The translations under genes were made by a program, and so were the position numbers. Under the pieces are notes generated by a model. It was not told where the DNA came from and searched no databases. It saw only the letters and a program-made list of their open reading frames with translations. A DNA stretch of 64,000 nucleotides from Sinosporangium siamense (GTDB lineage: Bacteria > Actinomycetota > Actinomycetes > Streptosporangiales > Streptosporangiaceae): NCBI RefSeq assembly GCF_016863435.1, contig NZ_BOOW01000041.1:91385-155384 (forward strand). The letters are read 5' to 3'. This document shows positions 29,291 through 36,825 of this stretch, piece after piece; position 1 is the stretch's first letter; the number at the start of each line of letters is the position of its first letter.

Positions 29291-30499
29291 GTGCCTGTTC
29301 CAACTGCCTTGGAGGCGCTCACCCAACGGCCGACGGCCTTCCTCCGGTCGTCATGGCCGTGGCGCTCGCTGGCTTACCTGATCTGCAGTGCCCCCACCGC
29401 TGTGGTGGCCGTGGGTGTGCTCCTGCTGGGAGGCCATGTCGGCGTGCCCGTCGCGGGCGCGGTCGGCCTCGCCCTCTTTATAGCGCTCGGGCTGCCGGTG
29501 GCGGGGCTCGAGCGCATGAAGCTGCGGCTGGTGGACAACTCCCGTGCGGTCGTGAACCGCCGACCGCCCAGCGGCACCGGTCCGCGCGCCCGCTGGATCA
29601 GTCGGCTTCGCGACCCGTCGGTGTGGCGTGACTACGGCTTTGCCATGCTCGCGTTCACGGGGCTCTGGATGATCGACTTCGGGGTGATCGCCTTGGCGGG
29701 CTGGCTGCCGCTGATGCTCATCTCCGCCCCGATTCAGCCGGACATGCACGTTCTCCTCGGCCTGCCCGTCGCATTGGTCGGGTTCCTACTCCTGCCCGTC
29801 GCCGCATATCCCGTGACGGCCTGGGCCGGTGCGCGGGCGATGATCACGCGTCCGGTGCTCGCGCCGCTCGAGGCGGAGATCATCAGATCCCGTGCCCGGC
29901 TCGTCGACGCCTATGAGAGCGAGCGCCGCCGCATCGAGCGCGACCTGCACGACGGCGCTCAACAGCGCCTCGTCACACTCACCATGCGGCTCGGCCTGGC
30001 CCGTCTCGACCTGCCCCCCGACTCCCCCGCCGCCTCCCAGGTCGAGCAGGCCCTCCGCGAAGCCCAAGCGGCCCTAGCCGAGCTGCGCGAGCTGGTGCGC
30101 GGCGTGCACCAGCAGGTGCTGACCGACCGCGGCCTCCCGGCCGCCGTCCGCGACCTCGCAGGCCGCTCCCCCATCCCGGTCGACGTAAACTTCGCCCTCC
30201 CCGGGCGACTCCCCGACCAGATCGAGGTCACGTCTTACTACGTCGTCAGCGAGGCACTCACCAACATCGCCAAGCACAGCGGCGCCACCCGGTGCCGCAT
30301 CGACGGCAGCCTCAAGGGGGACGCTTTCATGCTCTCGGTGCGCGACGACGGCCGCGGAGGCGCCGACCCATCAGCCGGCTCGGGCCTGGCCGGCCTAGCC
30401 GACCGCCTATCAGTGATCGACGGCACCATCACCTTGACCAGCCCAAACGGCGGCCCAACCCACCTACTCGTGGAAATCCCATGCCCGGCCTTCGCGTAG
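29291..30499 (+). CDS. Sensor histidine kinase, NarL/DesK type
   Basis: 402 aa. An N-terminal membrane region of four spans (LAYLICSAPTAVVAVGVLLL and on to residue 180) is followed by a HisKA_3 dimerisation domain with the phospho-His in RRRIERDLHDGAQQRLV. The HATPase has its N-box in SEALTNIAKHS and its G-boxes in DDGRGGADP and GSGLAGL. It phosphorylates the regulator at 30481, whose gene overlaps the end of this one by 19 nt. It diverges from the ABC ATPase at 28437, so the BceRS-like layout hints at envelope-stress or antibiotic sensing. No large external sensor domain is visible. Confidence 0.92.
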   Translation: MPVPTALEALTQRPTAFLRSSWPWRSLAYLICSAPTAVVAVGVLLLGGHVGVPVAGAVGLALFIALGLPVAGLERMKLRLVDNSRAVVNRRPPSGTGPRARWISRLRDPSVWRDYGFAMLAFTGLWMIDFGVIALAGWLPLMLISAPIQPDMHVLLGLPVALVGFLLLPVAAYPVTAWAGARAMITRPVLAPLEAEIIRSRARLVDAYESERRRIERDLHDGAQQRLVTLTMRLGLARLDLPPDSPAASQVEQALREAQAALAELRELVRGVHQQVLTDRGLPAAVRDLAGRSPIPVDVNFALPGRLPDQIEVTSYYVVSEALTNIAKHSGATRCRIDGSLKGDAFMLSVRDDGRGGADPSAGSGLAGLADRLSVIDGTITLTSPNGGPTHLLVEIPCPAFA

Positions 30500-31131
30500 T
30501 CCTCGCCGAAGACGCCGTCCTGCTTCGTGAAGGCCTGGTCGGCCTGCTGGAACGGTTCGGGCACAAGGTCGTGGCTGCCGTAGGAGACGCCGAGGCGCTC
30601 CTCAGCGCCGCTGCCACGCACCGGCCCGACATCGTCGTGGCCGACGTTCGCATGCCGCCCGACTACAGCGACGAGGGTGTCCGTGCCGCTCTCAAGTTGC
30701 GCGAGACCCAGCCCGACCTCGCAATCCTGATCCTCAGCCAATATGTGGAGCAGACTTACGCCGCTGAGCTCCTCGACGCCGGTCACGGCTCTGGCGTGGG
30801 TTACCTGCTGAAAGACCGCATCGGAGATGTGCGGGAGTTCGTCGACGCCTTGGAGAACGTCGCCGACGGCCGCACGGTCATCGACCCCGACGTCGTCCGC
30901 CAACTCCTCAACCGCCACCGCACACCGCTGGCCAGGCTGACCCCACGTGAGCACGAGGTGCTCGGTCTCATCGCCGAAGGCCGCTCCAACGCCGCCATCG
31001 CCCGCCGCCTCGTGGTGACCGAGGCCGCGGTCTCCAAACACATCGCCAGCATCCTCACCAAACTCGACCTGCCCCCCGCCGAAGACGACCACCGCCGTGT
31101 CCTGGCCGTCCTCGCCTACCTCCGGTCTTAG
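30481..31131 (+). CDS. NarL/LuxR-family response regulator
   Basis: 216 aa. Receiver domain with the acidic pair in VVLAEDAVLL, phospho-acceptor Asp in IVVADVRMP, and Lys in GVGYLLKDR. A C-terminal LuxR HTH follows (LTPREHEVLGLIAEG, then NAAIARRLVVTEAAVSKHI). ATG 30481 lies inside the end of the kinase gene, so the pair is translationally coupled. It is likely to regulate the ABC transporter genes on the other side of the kinase, or itself. Confidence 0.92.
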   Translation: MPGLRVVLAEDAVLLREGLVGLLERFGHKVVAAVGDAEALLSAAATHRPDIVVADVRMPPDYSDEGVRAALKLRETQPDLAILILSQYVEQTYAAELLDAGHGSGVGYLLKDRIGDVREFVDALENVADGRTVIDPDVVRQLLNRHRTPLARLTPREHEVLGLIAEGRSNAAIARRLVVTEAAVSKHIASILTKLDLPPAEDDHRRVLAVLAYLRS

Positions 31132-31621
31132 AGCATCCCGCGCGCATGGGTATGGGATGACGGGCTGAGGCGGCGTAAGGGAAACCGTTCACCGGGCTAC
31201 CGATGGAGCCGCCCCCGACACCTCCTGAAGGTGGTGCACAGGCTGAAGCTGGCAGACGGGCGAGCCAGCGGCAGGCCAAGCAGCGGCTGACCATGGGCCT
31301 TGCGCGTACCGGCCGGTCGGGCATTCCCGGGACAAGGTCCGCCTACGCCTATGAGTCAGTAGGGGACCTGGGGCGGGCCATCCCCATGTACGAGACCACG
31401 CTGGCCGACTGCGAGCGGATCCTGGGCAATGACCACGCCCTCACCAAGACGGTGAGGGACAACGCGGACACGGCCACGGGATAAAGGCGTTCACGGCTTC
31501 CGTGTGCCCTCCGTTGAGACGCCTGCCGGACGATGCTCACCACGTCCTGAAATGTAGGCAAACACCCAGTTGGCAATCCACGATCAAGTCATTTGAAATG
31601 CGCCCGTGGTTGACTCTGCGC
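31132..31621. other. Spacer with a TPR gene remnant
   Basis: Apart from the TPR-like fragment at about 31340-31484, no gene is supported. The right end has an AT-rich patch (about 31555-31600) that may be the promoter for the membrane protein at 31622. Confidence 0.5.
31340..31484 (+). pseudogene. TPR-repeat protein remnant
   Basis: AYESVGDLGRAIPMYETTLA followed by DCERILGNDHALTKTVRDN is one kinesin-light-chain-type tetratricopeptide unit. It is typical of the long NB-ARC/TPR proteins of actinomycetes. The frame opens at 31203 with unrelated-looking text and stops after this single unit. It looks like the leftover of a much longer gene. Confidence 0.55.
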
Positions 31622-32092
31622 ATGCGAGTGAGATCGAAGTGGCCGCTGATCGTAGCCGCGGTGTTGTGCTGGGCGCTCGCCCCTCTCGTCTATCTGTGGC
31701 CGCATTGGGTGGCGGTCTGGGACGACATGAACCAAGGCCGGACCGTCAACGAGGTCAGTCTCGTGAAAGGTGTGAAGTTCGAGGTCGCGGCGTACGGCGC
31801 GGGCCCCGCCGCCGGCCAGGCATTCACCTGCGTGCTGAAGGACCTCTCCTCGGGCACCGAGACCACCGTGCATGTGAGCGGGGGTGCCGTCCCCGAGCGG
31901 TATGTCGACGGCACCTTCGTCTCACCTGTGGCCGGCGTGCACAGCTACGAGTGCGACCCCCGCGCGGTCGGCACGGTCATCCGCCGTGAACCCGGCCATT
32001 CGGAGGTGTTCTGGATCGTTCTCGGGGTGATGCTGATGGTGTGGGCGTTCATCCCTGCGCGCGGGAAGGTGAAACGTCCCGCCAAGCCGTGA
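31622..32092 (+). CDS. Hypothetical membrane protein
   Basis: About 156 aa: one N-terminal span (WPLIVAAVLCWALAPLVYLW), an extracellular domain of about 95 residues with two cysteines (FTCVLKDLSSG and HSYECDPRAVG) that may form a disulphide, and a C-terminal span (VFWIVLGVMLMVWAFIP) with a basic tail. No family recognised. ATG 31622 and ATG 31598 are both possible, with no good ribosome site. It ends convergently with the RDD gene 12 bp away. Confidence 0.7.
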   Translation: MRVRSKWPLIVAAVLCWALAPLVYLWPHWVAVWDDMNQGRTVNEVSLVKGVKFEVAAYGAGPAAGQAFTCVLKDLSSGTETTVHVSGGAVPERYVDGTFVSPVAGVHSYECDPRAVGTVIRREPGHSEVFWIVLGVMLMVWAFIPARGKVKRPAKP

Positions 32093-32104
32093 CACGGGCG
32101 GGTG

Positions 32105-32554
32105 TCAGTGGTGGACGGCGCGCAGGTCGCGTGTGCGCACGACTCGCAGGTCCGACCGGCGATCCTCGCCCACGAGCATGTCGAAGAGGTCGCCGCGCGC
32201 GTCGCTGAGGAACCCGAGCGGGGCTCTGACGGCGAAGAGCAGTCCCCTGCCCCAGTCGCGTACGAGCGCGCCACGCGCCGGTGTCCCGCCCTCCTCCTCG
32301 TTGACGAGTCGCAGTCCGGTGAGACGCTTGCCGACACTCGCCCCGCCGAGTAGGACGTGGTTGGCGTAGGAGACCAGGAAAATCGAGAGCACGACGCCGA
32401 TGAGGATGCGGCCCAGGAGTCCGTTGAGCGTTCCAATGACGAACGCGCCGGTCACGCCGATCACACCGCCGCCCACCAGCGCCACGAGTTTGTCGGCCAC
32501 CACGGCCAGGACATAGCGGAAGCCCGTTTCAGCGGGGGGAAGCTCACTGTTCAT
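32105..32554 (-). CDS. RDD-family membrane protein
   Basis: 149 aa with three spans and the RDD signature layout: an early span with Arg/Asp (FRYVLAVVADKLVALV), and HVLLGGASVGKRLTGLRLV, the usual G-x-S-x-GK-x-x-x-G-L-R-V box, after the second span. The family is widespread; some members are proposed ion transporters, but function is mostly unknown. ATG 32554. Confidence 0.85.
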   Translation of the reverse strand: MNSELPPAETGFRYVLAVVADKLVALVGGGVIGVTGAFVIGTLNGLLGRILIGVVLSIFLVSYANHVLLGGASVGKRLTGLRLVNEEEGGTPARGALVRDWGRGLLFAVRAPLGFLSDARGDLFDMLVGEDRRSDLRVVRTRDLRAVHH

Positions 32555-33029
32555 GGGTGAATCATGGCGTCTTCTCGGCCATGCACGGAAACCAACGGGC
32601 CTTTCACGGGATTACCCCCCGAAGGGGCGGCCAAGCGAAATGTCCCGCGCTCCTCCTCAGAAGACAGCTCGTCGCCGGACAAAGGTGCGACTGCCCCACA
32701 TGCCGAGGTTCCAGCGGCGGGCAGGAGGACGGCCGGCGTGCCGCAGGCGCAGAGTGCTTGCCCTTGCCCGCGAGATCGGCGAGTGCGGCGAGTGCGGCAA
32801 TCGCACGCGCAGGGTGCTTGCGAGTGCGGCAATCGCAAGCACCCTGCGCAAGCGCGGCGGTGGGTTTCGACACCCTGACGGCGAACCGGCTGCGGCCGGT
32901 CCCTGCCCTGGGTGAAGGCCGGCATGGTGACGCTGCCGGAGGGCTATGTCCACTGCGGCTAGGTTTGCACCGTTCCGAAGGTCGCCGACGGCTGAGCAAT
33001 GCCGGACGGCGGACCGCCCGATGGGTGGT
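32555..33029. other. Spacer with a strong stem-loop
   Basis: No supportable gene in 475 bp. The notable content is the 17-bp perfect inverted repeat at 32807-32849 and direct repeats of GCGAGTGCGGC around it. Confidence 0.55.
32807..32849. repeat. Perfect 17-bp inverted repeat, 9-nt loop
   Basis: GCGCAGGGTGCTTGCGA (32807-32823) and TCGCAAGCACCCTGCGC (32833-32849) are exact complements around GTGCGGCAA. The loop text also recurs just before the left arm. It could be a terminator for atpB (stop 180 bp to the right, minus strand) or a small mobile or regulatory hairpin. Confidence 0.8.
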
Positions 33030-33803
33030 CTAGTGCTCGGGATGCATGGCGTTGCCGATGTACATCGCGGTGAGCATCGTGAACAGATATGCCTGCAACA
33101 GCATGATGAAGATTTCCAGCGTGGTCATCGCGATGGCCATGGCCACGCTGAGCAGCCCCAGCGGCACACCCACGAAGGTGGGCCGCTCGAAGAGGAACCA
33201 GAAGCCGACCGAGCTGAAGAAGGCCAGCAGCAGGTGTCCGGCGAACATGTTGGCGAACAGCCGTACGGCATGCGTGAAGGGCGAGGTCACGAAGTTGTAG
33301 ATGAGCTCCAGCGGCGCGTAGAGCACCAGGGCGAGGGGCTTGGGCAGCCCGGGAGGGAACATCATGCCCTTGAAGTAGCCGACCAAGCCCTGGTGTTTGA
33401 CGCCCAGATAGATCTTGATCACGTAGGCGACGAGGGCGAAGAACGCGGGGAAGGCGATATGGGCCGTGACCGGGAACTGCACGCCGGGCACGACGCCGAA
33501 GAGATTCCACACCACGATGAGGAAGAAGAGCGAGAGCAGCAGCGGCATCCACCGGTCGGTGTCCTTGCCGAGGAACGGCCGGGCCACCTGGTCGCGCACG
33601 AAGAGATAGCCGATCTCCCCGACGTTCTGAATCCCCCTAGGCACGAGCTTCGGGCGGGCGAAGGCCGCCCAGGCCAGCACGCACACCAGGATCGTGCCTA
33701 ACAGGGCGAAGAGCACGGATTTGGTCAGCCAGAACGGTGCTCCCGGCCAGAGTGTGGGGAACTCGAAAAGTCCCAGGCCAGGCGCCTGGTAGCGGTCGTT
33801 CAC
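33030..33803 (-). CDS. atpB: Orphan F-type ATP synthase subunit a
   Basis: About 257 aa. N-terminal FEFPTLWPGAPFWLTKSVL is followed by five to six spans. The conserved proton-channel helix HAVRLFANMFAGHLLLAFF contains the essential Arg, and the C-terminal span ends MHPEH. It should form the F0 proton half-channels with the c-ring. GTG 33803 has GAGG 8 nt upstream; GTG 33812 is an alternative. No other atp gene is adjacent: its neighbours are a spacer and a divergent TetR gene. It is therefore outside the usual atpIBEFHAGDC operon and is probably a second copy. Whether it assembles with the main enzyme is unknown. Confidence 0.9.
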   Translation of the reverse strand: MNDRYQAPGLGLFEFPTLWPGAPFWLTKSVLFALLGTILVCVLAWAAFARPKLVPRGIQNVGEIGYLFVRDQVARPFLGKDTDRWMPLLLSLFFLIVVWNLFGVVPGVQFPVTAHIAFPAFFALVAYVIKIYLGVKHQGLVGYFKGMMFPPGLPKPLALVLYAPLELIYNFVTSPFTHAVRLFANMFAGHLLLAFFSSVGFWFLFERPTFVGVPLGLLSVAMAIAMTTLEIFIMLLQAYLFTMLTAMYIGNAMHPEH

Positions 33804-33923
33804 ATCGCACACCTCTCTCGACGGCAAAAACTGCGTATGGTGTACCTGGTTTCGATCCGAACCCTAAATTACCCGGTACCGTGTACGCAATACAGGCGAG
33901 GTCAACGAGCGAGGACGAGAACG

Positions 33924-34655
33924 ATGGCGACCCACGAGAACCTGTGGCTGCGGTCCGAGCGGCAGGGGACCCGCGGGCCGAAACCCAGCTTCAGCCGCGA
34001 GGCACTCACCGAGGCCGCGATCCGGATCGCCGACGCGGAGGGCATCGAGGCGATCTCTATGCGGCGCCTCGCCCTGGAGCTGGGCGCGGGCACGATGAGC
34101 CTCTACCGGTATGTGTCCGGCAAGGACGACGTGATCGAGTTGATGATCGACACCGCCGTCGATGGCTACATCCCGGAAGGCACCGTCATGTCCGGCGACT
34201 GGGTGACGGACATGCGCGACCTGGCGCAGCGGTCACGGCAGACGATGCTCCGCCACCCCTGGCTGGCCCCGCTCGCGGCGAACCGGCAGCAGACGGGCCC
34301 CAACCGGTTCAGGCTGATGGAGGAGACCCTGGCCATCTTCGACGGGCTCGGCCTGAGTCCCGACCGGATGCTGACGGTCGTAGGCAGCGTGATCGCCTAC
34401 GTCAACGGGTTCGTGCAGAGCGAGCTCGCCTACGCCGAGGCGATGCGCCGCACCGGCCTCGACATGCGGCAGTGGATGGCCCTCCACACGCCCTTCATCG
34501 AGTCGATGCTGGCCACCGGCCGATTCCCGAGGTTCGCCCGCATGACCGCCGAGGCCGGCCGCGAACTCGTGGGCAGCGACGCACGTTTCCTCTACGGCCT
34601 CGACCGCCTCCTGGACGGCCTCAAATCCGACATGCCACCCCGACCGCCGGCATAG
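33924..34655 (+). CDS. TetR-family transcriptional regulator
   Basis: 243 aa. HTH in the first 70 residues: FSREALTEAAIRIADAEG, then MRRLALELGAGTMSLYRYV. An alpha-helical ligand domain of the TetR_C-type follows. ATG 33924 has a GAGG-type site 9 nt upstream. It diverges from atpB; the spacer at 33838-33900 contains GGTGTACC and GGTACCGTGTAC half-sites that could be its operator, so atpB is a plausible target. Confidence 0.87.
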   Translation: MATHENLWLRSERQGTRGPKPSFSREALTEAAIRIADAEGIEAISMRRLALELGAGTMSLYRYVSGKDDVIELMIDTAVDGYIPEGTVMSGDWVTDMRDLAQRSRQTMLRHPWLAPLAANRQQTGPNRFRLMEETLAIFDGLGLSPDRMLTVVGSVIAYVNGFVQSELAYAEAMRRTGLDMRQWMALHTPFIESMLATGRFPRFARMTAEAGRELVGSDARFLYGLDRLLDGLKSDMPPRPPA

Positions 34656-34899
34656 AAGTCCGACATGTCAGATACACGCCACTATCGATCTTCCGTACAT
34701 GACACCCCGGTCACCTGCGTCAACGTGGTCGTGTCCCCCGCGGCTGGAGGCACCGGGCCCGGTGGTATCTAGAATGTCCACCGCGCCGGACGGCATCCGC
34801 CGTCACCCCTGACCGCAAGTCCAGGTCCGTCCGGTGTGCTCCAGCCGCGCACCGCGCCGCGGGCGCGGTTCAGGAACGCCTCTCACAAGGAGTGCCGCG

Positions 34900-35697
34900 G
34901 TGGCGAACGTCAACGTCAACGGCCGATCTGTCACATACTCCGACAGCGGCGGCGACGGGCATCCCGTGATCCTCGGACACGGTTTCTTTCTGGACCACAC
35001 CGTTTTCGCCGCCCAGGCCGAGGCTCTCGGCGAGCGGTGGCGGGTGATCGCGTGGGACGCGCGCGGGCACGGCGGCACGGCGGACGACGGGGTGCCCTTC
35101 ACCTACTGGGACCAGGCCCGCGACGTGCTGGCGCTCATGGACGCGCTCGGCGTGGAGCGCGCGACCGTGGGAGGGGTGTCGCAGGGTGGGTTCATCGCGT
35201 TGCGCACGGCGCTGCTGGCCCCCGACCGCGTCTCGGCGCTCATCTTGTCCGACACCGAGGCGCAGGCGTGCGATCCCTACGACAAGGTCCGCTACGAGGG
35301 CCTGTTCGCGGCGCTGAGCGAGCGGGGGCCGGCTGAGGAGCTCATCGGCCCGCTCGGCACGCAGATCATCGGCGACCATCCGCAGGCCGAGATCTGGCGC
35401 GAGCGGTGGCGGAGTTCGCCGCTGCCCCTCGGCTCGCCGGTCGACTGCCTGCTCGGACGCGTCGACGTGACCGCGCGCCTCCCCGAGATCACCTGCCCGG
35501 CGCTGCTCATGTGGGGGTCGCAGGACCGCTCGCTACCCGTTGAACGCATGGAGGTCCTCAGGGACAGGCTGCACGACGCCACCCCCATTCACGTGATCTC
35601 CGGCGCGGCGCACAGCCCGCCGCTCACCCACCCTCATGAGGTCAACCGCGTCATGTCCGACTTCCTGTCGGCCCTGGCCCCCGCCCGGCTGCGGTGA
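34900..35697 (+). CDS. Alpha/beta-fold hydrolase
   Basis: 265 aa. Oxyanion/HG box VILGHGFFLDHTVF, nucleophile elbow GGVSQGGFIAL (Ser), acid in WGSQDRSLP, and His in GAAHSPPLTHP. No signal peptide. Subfamily resembles 3-oxoadipate enol-lactonase and haloperoxidase-like hydrolases; substrate unknown. GTG 34900 has AAGGAG 7 nt upstream, better than the longer in-frame start at 34834. Confidence 0.88.
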   Translation: MANVNVNGRSVTYSDSGGDGHPVILGHGFFLDHTVFAAQAEALGERWRVIAWDARGHGGTADDGVPFTYWDQARDVLALMDALGVERATVGGVSQGGFIALRTALLAPDRVSALILSDTEAQACDPYDKVRYEGLFAALSERGPAEELIGPLGTQIIGDHPQAEIWRERWRSSPLPLGSPVDCLLGRVDVTARLPEITCPALLMWGSQDRSLPVERMEVLRDRLHDATPIHVISGAAHSPPLTHPHEVNRVMSDFLSALAPARLR

Positions 35698-35739
35698 CGG
35701 GCCTGCGAGGCCCGTGCCGTACGGCATGAGCCTCGCAGG
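35697..35739. terminator. Terminator with two alternative stems
   Basis: ACGGGCCT-GCG-AGGCCCGT forms an 8-bp stem (35697-35715). CCTGCGAGGC (35702-35711) also pairs exactly with GCCTCGCAGG (35730-35739), looping out GTGCCGTACGGCAT. The two structures exclude each other. It lies between the convergent genes ending at 35697 and 35740. Confidence 0.75.
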
Positions 35740-36084
35740 TCAGCCGGTGTCCGCGTCCAGCAGCTTCAGCAGCCGCTTGGGCGCGGTCATCCGCCAGGCC
35801 TCGGTGATCAGCTCAAGGAGCTCGTCGTCGCCGAGTGAGCCTGCGCGGACCAGCATGTACGGATAGTTCTCGTAGTGCGGGGTGACGACGAAGACGTCGG
35901 GCCGCTCGGCGGTGAGTGCTGCCCGCTCGTCCAAGGCCACCTTGACGACCAGGAACTCGGCGTCCTCATGCAGACGGACGATCATCCTGCCGCCGACCTT
36001 CAGCGACGGAGTGCCCCACGACTCAGACTGCTCGACTCCCGGCAGATCGCTCGCGAGGTCGCGGACACGGCTAAAGTCGATCAT
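35740..36084 (-). CDS. MmcQ/YjbR-family DNA-binding-like protein
   Basis: 114 aa, CyaY-like fold family MmcQ/YjbR. Visible features: a LPGVEQSESWGTPSLKVGG opening, DAEFLVVKVALDERAAL, an FVVTPHYENYPYMLV strand, and an ELITEAWRMTAPKRLLK helix. The function of the family is not settled. The gene stands alone and ends at the terminator shared with the hydrolase. Confidence 0.85.
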   Translation of the reverse strand: MIDFSRVRDLASDLPGVEQSESWGTPSLKVGGRMIVRLHEDAEFLVVKVALDERAALTAERPDVFVVTPHYENYPYMLVRAGSLGDDELLELITEAWRMTAPKRLLKLLDADTG

Positions 36085-36275
36085 CGTTCAAGCATGACAC
36101 GCTCCCGGGCGGCCAGGCGAGGGAATCGTTGAAAAATCAACGGATTCCCGTCCGCCGAGACTCTTCGAGATTCGCTGGAATGCCACCGGAAATGCGGAGA
36201 ATTCCGCTGAACGCGGCCCGGCATAATACGCCGCGGCAGGCTCGCCACAAAGAGGATTCAATAAAATGGCGTGAC

Positions 36276-36821
36276 ATGGAACCCCTCAATCATCAGGGCC
36301 GGGTGCTCTACGTGGTCGCCTGCGCCGCGCCCGCCGCAGCCGGCCTGCCCCGCCTCGTCACCCTGGCCCAGACATCAGGCTGGCAGGTGCACGTGGTCGC
36401 CACCCCCATGGGGGAACGCTTCATCGACATCCCGGAGTTAGAGCGCTTAACCGGCGACCTGGTCCGCAGCGCCTTCAGAATGCCGGACGCCCCCAAAGGC
36501 CTCCCCCCGGCCGATGCCGTAATCGTCGCCCCCGCCACGTTCAACACCATCAACAAATGGGCGGGCGGCATCGCGGACACTTTCGCCGTAGGGCTGCTGT
36601 GCGAGATGATGGGCTTCGGTGTGCCCATCGTCGCCGTGCCACTGCTGAAGGACGCCCTCGCCCGCCATGTCGCGTTCGGGCGCAGTGTGGCCGCCCTCCG
36701 GAAGATGGGGGTGCACGTCCTCTTCGATCCCGCCGCGCCGCCCGAGGCACGCATGCCATCCTGGGACAGGGTGATGCAGGAACTGCACTCCGTGGTCAGG
36801 GGGCGACAGACACAGGGGTGA
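36276..36821 (+). CDS. Flavoprotein (phosphopantothenoylcysteine decarboxylase-like)
   Basis: 181 aa of the HFCD flavoprotein family (as in CoaC, Dfp, EpiD). Visible: a Rossmann-like start (RVLYVVACAAPAAAGLPRLV), VATPMGERFID, and the FMN-contact region VIVAPATFNTINKWAGGIADT. The catalytic His typical of PPC decarboxylases is not obvious, so its reaction may differ. A regulator gene of the XRE type begins 4 nt after its stop, a recurrent actinobacterial pairing. ATG 36276 is preceded by a mini-ORF ATG GCG TGA at 36266 whose stop lies just before the start; GAGGA fits that ATG better than the main one. Confidence 0.8.
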   Translation: MEPLNHQGRVLYVVACAAPAAAGLPRLVTLAQTSGWQVHVVATPMGERFIDIPELERLTGDLVRSAFRMPDAPKGLPPADAVIVAPATFNTINKWAGGIADTFAVGLLCEMMGFGVPIVAVPLLKDALARHVAFGRSVAALRKMGVHVLFDPAAPPEARMPSWDRVMQELHSVVRGRQTQG

Positions 36822-36825
36822 CCGC

